A stretch of DNA of 34,982 bases from Pseudomonadota bacterium (GTDB lineage: Bacteria > Pseudomonadota > Gammaproteobacteria > Burkholderiales > Burkholderiaceae_F): contig JAEZVV010000198.1 of assembly GCA_023443095.1 (NCBI GenBank), positions 1 to 34,982 of the forward strand, written 5' to 3'. Within the stretch, counting starts at the first letter, position 1, and each line of letters begins with the position of its first letter. The notes beneath the pieces are model-generated. The model was not told where the DNA came from and did no database searches. It worked only from the letters and a program-made list of their open reading frames with translations. Shown one piece after another: positions 1-8,666 of this stretch. The position numbers and the translations under genes were made by a program.

Positions 1-2
1 GC

Positions 3-149
3 TTCGCCGCCGCCAGTTGGGACAATCTGCTCGGAGCCGCCGGCTACCCCAGCAGCTCGCAGCTGCCGCACGGCTGGCGCGAAGCTCCGGCGCAGCCGAT
101 GAACACTCCAGCATCCCGGCCGGCGGCAGCGCCAGCCAAAGAAGGTTAA
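3..149 (+). CDS. 3' end of an unidentified gene (partial)
   Basis: An open frame enters from the left edge and ends with TAA at 147-149, immediately before the xthA start at 150, so the two genes are probably co-transcribed and translationally coupled. The visible 48 residues contain the segment SWDNLLGAAGYPSSSQLPHG and then a Pro/Ala-rich tail ending in AKEG, which looks like a disordered C-terminus. I do not recognise the family. That the frame is coding is inferred from its directly abutting the next start and from the absence of a competing frame; the function cannot be read from this piece. Confidence 0.55.
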   Translation, partial: FAAASWDNLLGAAGYPSSSQLPHGWREAPAQPMNTPASRPAAAPAKEG

Positions 150-944
150 ATGGCCATCACCGTCGCCACCTGGAACGTCAACTCGCTCAAGGTGCGCCTG
201 CCGCATCTGCTCGACTGGCTGGCCAAGCACCAGACCGACGTGGTCTGCCTGCAGGAAACCAAGACCGTCGACGACTCGTTCCCGGCCGCCGTCCTGCAAG
301 ACGCCGGCTACGCCGCCGCCTTCGCAGGTCAGAAGACCTACAACGGCGTGGCGATCCTCACCCGCCAGGCCAGCGTCAGCGCGGTTGATTCGGTGCAGGT
401 CAACCTGCCCAACTACGCCGACGAGCAAAAGCGCCTGCTCGCCGCCACCCTGAGCTGCGAGCTTGGTCAACTGCGGGTGGTCGACGGTTATTTCCCCAAC
501 GGCCAGACCGTGGGCAGCGAGAAATACGCCTACAAGCTGGCATGGCTGGCCGCGCTCACCGAATGGCTCAAGGGCGAACTGGCGGCTCACCCCCAGCTCG
601 CCCTGCTGGGCGACTACAACATCGCGCCCGAAGCGCGCGACGTGCACGACCCCGCGCTGTGGGAAGGCCAGGTGCTGTTCTCCGAACCCGAACGAGCCGC
701 CTTCCGCGCGCTCGAAGCGCTCGGCCTCAAGGACAGCTTCCGGCTCTTCGAGCAGCCCGAACGCAGCTACACCTGGTGGGACTACCGCAACCTGTCGTTC
801 CGCCGCAAGGCGGGCCTGCGGATCGACCACATCCTGGTGAGCGAAGGGCTCGCGCCCCGGGTGCAGAAGGTCGATATCGATCTCGAGCCGCGCCGGCGCG
901 AGCAGCCGAGCGACCACGCACCGGTGATCGCCACTCTCGCCTGA
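150..944 (+). CDS. xthA: Exodeoxyribonuclease III / AP endonuclease
   Basis: This 264-residue protein is an ExoIII-type member of the endonuclease/exonuclease/phosphatase superfamily, which cleaves DNA 5' of abasic sites and removes 3'-blocking groups in base excision repair in the cytoplasm. Family signatures are in order: WNVNS near residue 8, the metal-binding Glu36 in LQETK, GDYNIAP with Asp155 and Asn157, and the terminal SDHAPV with Asp255 and His256. Length matches bacterial ExoIII. The ATG follows the stop of the upstream gene without a gap, and a GAAGG Shine-Dalgarno lies inside the end of that gene. The gene ends 14 bp from the stop of a converging small gene, with no obvious terminator between them. 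Confidence 0.95.
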   Translation: MAITVATWNVNSLKVRLPHLLDWLAKHQTDVVCLQETKTVDDSFPAAVLQDAGYAAAFAGQKTYNGVAILTRQASVSAVDSVQVNLPNYADEQKRLLAATLSCELGQLRVVDGYFPNGQTVGSEKYAYKLAWLAALTEWLKGELAAHPQLALLGDYNIAPEARDVHDPALWEGQVLFSEPERAAFRALEALGLKDSFRLFEQPERSYTWWDYRNLSFRRKAGLRIDHILVSEGLAPRVQKVDIDLEPRRREQPSDHAPVIATLA

Positions 945-958
945 AAACCCGCCCGGCC

Positions 959-1132
959 CTAACGGCGCCGCGTGCTCGCTTTCTTGGCCGCGGTCCTGGT
1001 CGCCTTCTTGGCCGCGGTCTTCCGCGCCGGCGCCGAGGCTTCGTAGTCGCCGATCAGCCCCTTGACCGGGCAGAGCTTGAACACCGGGCAGCGGCGGCAA
1101 CCCACGGCGATCGCAATCGGACAGATCTTCAT
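959..1132 (-). CDS. Small four-cysteine protein with a Lys/Ala-rich tail
   Basis: A 57-residue protein starts at ATG 1132, which overlaps the TGA of the upstream membrane-protein gene (ATGA), with GGAGGAAG just ahead. The first 25 residues carry Cys4, Cys12, Cys15 and Cys21 (C-x7-CxxC-x5-C), a spacing that could hold zinc or an iron-sulfur cluster. Residues 35-57 are an alternation of AAKKA units ending in RRR, like histone-H1-type or AlgP-type DNA-binding tails. The tail is encoded by a perfect 15-bp repeat. It is the last gene of a three-gene overlapped operon. I know no function for it; metal binding and nucleic-acid contact are inferences from composition. A longer frame extends upstream to 1252, but the overlap and Shine-Dalgarno favour 1132. 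Confidence 0.7.
   Translation of the reverse strand: MKICPIAIAVGCRRCPVFKLCPVKGLIGDYEASAPARKTAAKKATRTAAKKASTRRR
981..1019. repeat. Perfect 15-bp direct repeat, 24-bp period
   Basis: TTCTTGGCCGCGGTC occurs at 981-995 and again at 1005-1019. The 24-bp period keeps the reading frame, and the two copies encode the repeated TAAKKA units of the small protein's basic tail. It is a coding microrepeat, prone to slippage in whole repeats, so tail length may vary between strains. Confidence 0.85.
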
Positions 1133-1674
1133 CGAGCTTCCTCCCCCTTGGCCGCTTGACCAAGGTCGTGCTGGCGGTGCGACGGCGCCGCCTCGGCATC
1201 CAGCATCTGCAGCAGACGCGCGGCGAGCTCGCCGCCCTGCGCCGCCAGCCATTCCCGGGTCTGCTCCAGCGTCAACAGCTCGCCGGCAAAACCCTCGAGC
1301 CGGCTCAAGGACTCCGCCGGCACGCGGGCCGAGGGCGGAAGTTCGAACCGGTCGAACAGGTCGTCGGCGAGGACGTAGGTCGAATCACCGTCGTCGATCA
1401 GCCGCAGCGGCTCGCCCTCGAACGTGAGGCAGCGGCCTTCCCAGCTCGCGACCGGACCGGCCCGGCCGTGGCCGCGCAGGCGCTGGGCGAGACGCCACAG
1501 CGGCCAGAACAGCCACAGAAGCCAGAACGGCGAGGTAAGGATCAGGTTGAAACCGGCGCCGCCGATCTTCCAGTCCTCGAACAGCAGCGCGCCGCCAATC
1601 ACGAGCCAGGTGAACCAGGCCAGCCAGGCGGTGCGAACGCTCGAGGGACGGGGAGTCGAATCTAGATAATTCAT
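1129..1674 (-). CDS. Conserved-type membrane protein of unknown function
   Basis: The protein has 181 residues. Two hydrophobic, Trp-rich segments (about residues 16-32 and 44-64) should span the membrane. The rest (about 70-181) is a soluble, acidic, Leu-rich part that I cannot assign to a family. The start codon at 1674 overlaps the TGA of the upstream DJ-1-like gene (ATGA) and its own TGA overlaps the start of the small cysteine protein, so all three should be translated as a coupled unit. The context suggests a joint role, possibly in a stress response, but the sequence itself gives no catalytic motif. Confidence 0.75.
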   Translation of the reverse strand: MNYLDSTPRPSSVRTAWLAWFTWLVIGGALLFEDWKIGGAGFNLILTSPFWLLWLFWPLWRLAQRLRGHGRAGPVASWEGRCLTFEGEPLRLIDDGDSTYVLADDLFDRFELPPSARVPAESLSRLEGFAGELLTLEQTREWLAAQGGELAARLLQMLDAEAAPSHRQHDLGQAAKGEEAR

Positions 1675-2357
1675 GCGGAATTCAGCAAAGTTTTCAAAGC
1701 GCGGGCTGCGCCCACTGAGGAAGCCGGGTTCTGCCCGGTGACCAGTTGGCCGTCGATCACGGTATGCGCCTGGAAAGGCGGCGCCTCTTCGACAATGGCA
1801 CGCGCCGCCAACAGACGATCCTGCAGCAGAAAGGGGACCACCTCGTCGAGCCCGACCGCGCGCTCCTCCGCATCCGAGAAGCCCGTGACCCGCCGACCCT
1901 CGAGCAGGCCCTGGCCCCCGGGATCGCGGGCGGAGAGCAAGGCCGCCACGCCGTGGCAGACCGCGCCCACCGGCTTGCCCGCAACCCAGAAGTCAGCGAG
2001 CAGGGCCGCGTTGACGGGGTCGACCGCAAGGTCCCACATCGGCCCGTGGCCGCCGGGGTAGAACACGGCGTCGAAGTCGCCCGCCTTCACTGAGGAGAGC
2101 GGCAGCGTGCGGGTGATCTGGCCACGGTTGAGATCGTCGGCAGCCAGGCGGCGGGTCGCGTCGGTCTGCGCCGACTCGGCCAGGCTGCCGGGGTCAATCG
2201 GGACCGCGCCGCCGCGCGGCGAAGCCAGCACCACGTCGTGGCCGGCGTTGATGAACTCATAGAACGGCGCTGCAAACTCCTCCAGCCACAGCCCGGTCTT
2301 GCGGCCGGTCGCGCCCAGTTCGGCGTGCGAAGTCAGAACCATCAGGATGCGTGCCAT
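1671..2357 (-). CDS. DJ-1/PfpI-family (type 1 GATase-like) protein
   Basis: This 228-residue protein belongs to the DJ-1/ThiJ/PfpI superfamily. The nucleophile elbow AVCHG places Cys134 and His135 at the expected positions, the N-terminal strand RILMVLTSH and the acidic EEFAAPFYEF segment match, and the ending VTGQNPASS is typical of the Hsp31-like subgroup. Members act as glyoxalase III-type or protein-deglycase-type enzymes or as chaperones; which of these applies here cannot be told from sequence. It is the first gene of the overlapped minus-strand operon, with GGAG upstream of ATG 2357. The divergence of its partners from usual DJ-1 contexts is the odd point. Confidence 0.88.
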   Translation of the reverse strand: MARILMVLTSHAELGATGRKTGLWLEEFAAPFYEFINAGHDVVLASPRGGAVPIDPGSLAESAQTDATRRLAADDLNRGQITRTLPLSSVKAGDFDAVFYPGGHGPMWDLAVDPVNAALLADFWVAGKPVGAVCHGVAALLSARDPGGQGLLEGRRVTGFSDAEERAVGLDEVVPFLLQDRLLAARAIVEEAPPFQAHTVIDGQLVTGQNPASSVGAARALKTLLNSA

Positions 2358-2416
2358 GAACCAGCTCCGTGCGAGGGGTGGACTTCAACACGGAGCTTAA
2401 CCGCTCGCACCCATGG

Positions 2417-5542
<3,126 letters not shown>

Positions 5543-5552
5543 GGCGCGCTCC

Positions 5553-6734
5553 TCAGTTGGTCGCCGGCTTGGTCGCGGCCGGCTCGCCCGCCACCTGCGG
5601 CTTGCTTGCGCTCGCGCTCACGCGGCGCGCCGCCAGACCTTCCTTGAGGTTGTCGAACTTGCCCGCCAGCACCACCTCGCCCGCGCCCAGCCCGGAACGG
5701 ATCTCGACCCTCTGCGCACGTTCGTCGCGACGCCCGGTCTCGACGCTGCGGCGGACAAGCTTGCCGTCGGCGATCAGCCACACGTAAGACTGGACGCCGT
5801 CGCTGCGCACGCTTGCCACCGGCAGGCTGGGCACTGCGACGTCCGGCGCGATCGCCACCAGGACCCGGGCGAACATGCCCGCCTTGATCAGCCGCTCTTC
5901 GTTGGGCAGAGAGACATAAACGTTGAGCATGCGGGTGCCGGCTTCGGTCGCCGGGTTGATGCGGTCGAGCCGGGCCGCGAACTGGCGGCCGGGCAGGCCT
6001 TCGACCTGGACCACGACCGCCATGCCAACCGCCAGCAAGGGCACGTCGGCCACCGGCGCTTGCCCCTGGACCTCGAGTTTGGCCAGGTCGACCACAGCCA
6101 TCAGAGGCGCATCGAATGCGACCTTCTCGCCCGGCTGCACATGGCGCTTGGCAACGATGCCGGCGATCGGCGAACGCACGATCGCGTCGTTCACCTGGAT
6201 CTGGGTCTGTTCGAGCGCAGCGCGGGCGGCGGCCACGGTGGCGAGCTGGGCCTGGTAGTTCGAATCGGCAGTGTCGAACGCGTTCTGCGAGATGAAGTTC
6301 TGCTTGACCAGCTGGGCATTGGCCTGGCGCGTGCGTTCGGTCGAGGCCAGCTGCGCCCGCGCCGACTCGAAAGCCGCCTGGCGTTCGGCCAGCTGGGCGC
6401 GCAGCGGATGGGTGTCGAACTCGGCCAGCACCTGACCGGCGACGACGGCCTCACCTTCCCGCACCAGGACCTTGCGCACTTCGGCCGAGAGCTTGGCCCG
6501 CACCGTGGCCTGGTTCACGGCCAAAACGCTGCCAGGCAGAACCAGCTCGTGCGCCAGCTTGGCCGGCTCAAGCTGCGTCAGTTCGGCCTGGGTGAACTCG
6601 AGCGGCGGCGGCTCGTCTTTGGCCTTCGGTTCGCTGCCCTTCTTGCCCTGGGTGAACGCCACGGCGACCGCAGCCAGGGCCAGCATCAGCCCGGCCACCG
6701 CCGCGATGAACCAGAGTCTTGAACGCTTGGTCAT
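5553..6734 (-). CDS. RND efflux membrane fusion (periplasmic adaptor) protein
   Basis: This 393-residue protein is the HlyD/AcrA-type adaptor linking the RND pump to the outer-membrane channel. An N-terminal hydrophobic segment (about 8-28), with no cysteine lipobox, should anchor it in the inner membrane. Then come the first lipoyl half (VRAKLSAEVRKVLVREGEAV), a coiled-coil hairpin of about 70 residues rich in Ala/Gln, the second lipoyl half (VRSPIAGIVAKRHVQPGEKV) and beta-barrel and membrane-proximal domains. The C-terminal tail is Ala/Pro/Lys-rich. It is the first gene of the efflux operon. No adjacent TetR- or MarR-type regulator is visible, which is somewhat unusual for such an operon. 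Confidence 0.93.
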   Translation of the reverse strand: MTKRSRLWFIAAVAGLMLALAAVAVAFTQGKKGSEPKAKDEPPPLEFTQAELTQLEPAKLAHELVLPGSVLAVNQATVRAKLSAEVRKVLVREGEAVVAGQVLAEFDTHPLRAQLAERQAAFESARAQLASTERTRQANAQLVKQNFISQNAFDTADSNYQAQLATVAAARAALEQTQIQVNDAIVRSPIAGIVAKRHVQPGEKVAFDAPLMAVVDLAKLEVQGQAPVADVPLLAVGMAVVVQVEGLPGRQFAARLDRINPATEAGTRMLNVYVSLPNEERLIKAGMFARVLVAIAPDVAVPSLPVASVRSDGVQSYVWLIADGKLVRRSVETGRRDERAQRVEIRSGLGAGEVVLAGKFDNLKEGLAARRVSASASKPQVAGEPAATKPATN

Positions 6735-6903
6735 GGGAATCCTGTTGTTCTTGTCGAGCGGGCCGGAAGGCCCGAGCGAGGCGGATTATCCCCAATACGC
6801 GCGCGCGTTTTCCCGGGTCGCGACGAAATGCGCCGGACAGCGACGAACTGCAGAATGAAGCGACCGGCCGCGGGATCATCGCCCGCCGGGCCCAAGACGT
6901 GCG

Positions 6904-7944
6904 CTAACGAGCGAGCGGACCGGCCGAGCGAACCGGCACTGCCACTGGGCTCAGAACGCGGGCGCGCAACTGGCCACAGCCGCCGTCGACATCTTGCCCG
7001 GCCGAGTTGCGCAGCTTGGTCAAAACTCCGCGCCGATGCAGCTGGCGCGCCATCTCGGCCGCCCGCTCCCAGCTCGGACGCCGGAACTCGAGACCGTCGA
7101 CCGCATTGAACGGGATGAAGTTCATCAGGGCGTATTTACCCGCCAGCAGGCGAGCGATGCCGTCGATTTCGGCCTCGCTGTCGTTGACCCCGTCGATCAA
7201 GGTCCACTGGTACTGGATCGGGTAACTCGTGGCGCGGGCATAGGCCTCGCCGAGTTCGACCAGCTCGGCCGGATCTATCCGCGGCGCCCGCGGCAGGAGC
7301 TGGGCGCGCAGTTCGGCGCGGGTGCTGTGCAGCGAGAGTGCAAGCGCCGGTTTCACCGACATCTGCGGCAGGCGCTCGAACACGCGGCGATCGCCCACGG
7401 TCGAAAAAACCAGGTTCTTGTGGCCGATGCCCGCGGCCGACCCCAGAAAATCGATCGCTTCGAGCACGTTGTCGAGGTTGTGCGCGGGCTCGCCCATGCC
7501 CATGAACACCACCTTCTTCACGGACCGCCGCTGCCGCGCCAGGACCACTTGCGCCACGATTTCAGCGCTCCCGAGCTGACGCAGAAGGCCATCGCGGCCG
7601 GTCATGCAGAACACGCAGCCAACCGCGCAGCCAACCTGGGTCGACACACACACGCCGTCGCGCGGCAGCAGAACGCTTTCGACAGCCTGACCGTCACCCA
7701 GCGCCACCAGCAGCCGAACCGAGCCATCCGCGCCCTCATGTTCGGAGGACACCCGCGCCAGCGCCGCGAGTTCCTCGGTCAGCGCCGGCAGATCCTGGCG
7801 CAGCGCCAGGGGAAGAAAGTCCTGCGGCTGGCGCGGGCCACCGTCGAGCGCTCCGGCCTGGATCCAGGCACGCAGCACGCGGTGTTCGTGACAAGGCTTG
7901 GCGCCGAAGGCGCGCAAGCGCTGGCGTAGGTCTTCAATGCGCAT
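6904..7944 (-). CDS. RlmN-like radical SAM RNA methyltransferase (paralogue type)
   Basis: From ATG 7944 the protein has 346 residues. It has the full RlmN/Cfr architecture: the radical SAM cluster motif Cys106-x3-Cys110-x2-Cys113, the SAM-binding GMGEP at 149-153, and both catalytic cysteines of the methyl-transfer mechanism, Cys99 (seven residues before the cluster, as Cys118 in E. coli RlmN) and Cys323 in GGCGQL (as Cys355). RlmN methylates C2 of A2503 in 23S rRNA and of A37 in some tRNAs. The sequence is rather divergent from standard RlmN (for example LRNSAG near the second catalytic Cys), so it may be an extra paralogue rather than the housekeeping enzyme. A longer frame to 7989 starts with an unconvincing MPPPGCRGRS; ATG 7944 begins MRIEDLRQRL, matching the family N-terminus. 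Confidence 0.85.
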   Translation of the reverse strand: MRIEDLRQRLRAFGAKPCHEHRVLRAWIQAGALDGGPRQPQDFLPLALRQDLPALTEELAALARVSSEHEGADGSVRLLVALGDGQAVESVLLPRDGVCVSTQVGCAVGCVFCMTGRDGLLRQLGSAEIVAQVVLARQRRSVKKVVFMGMGEPAHNLDNVLEAIDFLGSAAGIGHKNLVFSTVGDRRVFERLPQMSVKPALALSLHSTRAELRAQLLPRAPRIDPAELVELGEAYARATSYPIQYQWTLIDGVNDSEAEIDGIARLLAGKYALMNFIPFNAVDGLEFRRPSWERAAEMARQLHRRGVLTKLRNSAGQDVDGGCGQLRARVLSPVAVPVRSAGPLAR

Positions 7945-8277
7945 GAGGCGAGTGTCGCACGAGCGGCCCCGACACCCGGGAGGGGGCAAGGCAGGCCTAG
8001 AGGCAAGCGGGGGACTTACACCGATGGTTGGCGTATGCCGAGTGCCGGATCATTCAAGCGCGTCCCATAGCCGCGACCGAGCCACGGGCGGATCTAAGTA
8101 TTTCCCGCTCGACCCGAGATCTCGCCCGCCGCCCGGCAAACCAGCAGTTCACCGCGACGAGGATGGAGCCGGGCCGAACGCGAACGCCGTCCAACACGGT
8201 CAGGGCGGCACTTGATCCCCGCGAGAACACTGAATTTGCGAGTTTTTTTGCCTCTGTGACGCCCAAACTTGACTTTT

Positions 8278-8291
8278 TTGAAATCCATCAA
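8278..8291 (+). promoter_or_regulatory. Putative FNR/CRP-family box 1 (fdh operon)
   Basis: TTGAAATCCATCAA differs at one position from the FNR consensus TTGAT-N4-ATCAA. It lies in the AT-rich leader 163 bp before the first fdh-region start codon. FNR-type regulators activate anaerobic respiratory genes such as formate dehydrogenase. The match is direct; function is inferred and no strong matching -10 element was identified. Confidence 0.5.
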
Positions 8292-8359
8292 TTTCCATCC
8301 CGATGTTAATACCACTTCATAAACATGGTCTTATCACATAGCGCAAGACTGGCAAATAA

Positions 8360-8373
8360 CTGATCTGGCTCAA
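8360..8373 (+). promoter_or_regulatory. Putative FNR/DNR-type box 2 (fdh operon)
   Basis: CTGATCTGGCTCAA matches 12 of 14 positions of TTGAT-N4-ATCAA, with a CTGG centre commonly seen in Anr/Dnr-type sites of denitrifying proteobacteria. It is 80 bp before the start codon of the small Tat protein. The -10 hexamer expected about 30 bp downstream is not clear, so which of the two boxes is used is uncertain. Confidence 0.45.
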
Positions 8374-8453
8374 ATCCGACCATGCCTTGTTTTGACGGAA
8401 ACCCTGTGTCAAGGCACTCTCTGCCCAATTTGTTACTAGGAACGGAGCTTCAT

Positions 8454-8651
8454 ATGTCTACTAATAGCAACAGTCGTCGCAACTTCTTTGCGACGCTCGC
8501 CGCTGGAGGCGCCGCCGCGGCTGCCGCCGCGGTCACCACCGTGGTTACCCAGAAGAAACCGGGCGCCGCTGCCGCGGCCGTCGCCGATGTGAAGGAGGGT
8601 TACCGCGAAACTCCGCACATCCAAAACTACTACCGCTCCACCCACGTCTAG
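8454..8651 (+). CDS. Small Tat-signal protein of formate dehydrogenase operons
   Basis: This 65-residue protein begins with SRRNFFATLAAGG, a twin-arginine signal motif, then an Ala-rich hydrophobic stretch (residues 18-32), a short linker and a conserved-looking end YRETPHIQNYYRSTHV. It matches the family known only as the formate dehydrogenase region Tat target, found next to fdhA in many proteobacteria. No cofactor ligands are present. GGAG precedes ATG 8454, and the next gene, fdhA, begins 15 bp after its stop, so it leads the operon. A role in assembling or anchoring the exported enzyme is an inference; no biochemical function is known to me. Confidence 0.88.
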   Translation: MSTNSNSRRNFFATLAAGGAAAAAAAVTTVVTQKKPGAAAAAVADVKEGYRETPHIQNYYRSTHV

Positions 8652-8666
8652 ACGGGAGACTCCCCG

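Larger units (their letters stand above)
7945..8453. other. 509-bp intergenic region upstream of the fdh operon
   Basis: This gap separates divergent transcription (RlmN-like to the left, fdh to the right). Positions 7945-8230 are GC-rich with no convincing gene; the short open frames lack Shine-Dalgarno sites and plausible codon use. Positions 8231-8450 become clearly AT-rich and hold runs of T and two FNR-like palindromes, as expected of a regulated promoter region. No RNA gene or transposon end was recognised. Confidence 0.8.

Noticed and set aside
8392..8412. TTGAC-N11-GTCAA inverted repeat upstream of the fdh genes
   Set aside because: Half-site spacing fits neither FNR nor a known regulator I can name; may be chance in AT-rich DNA.
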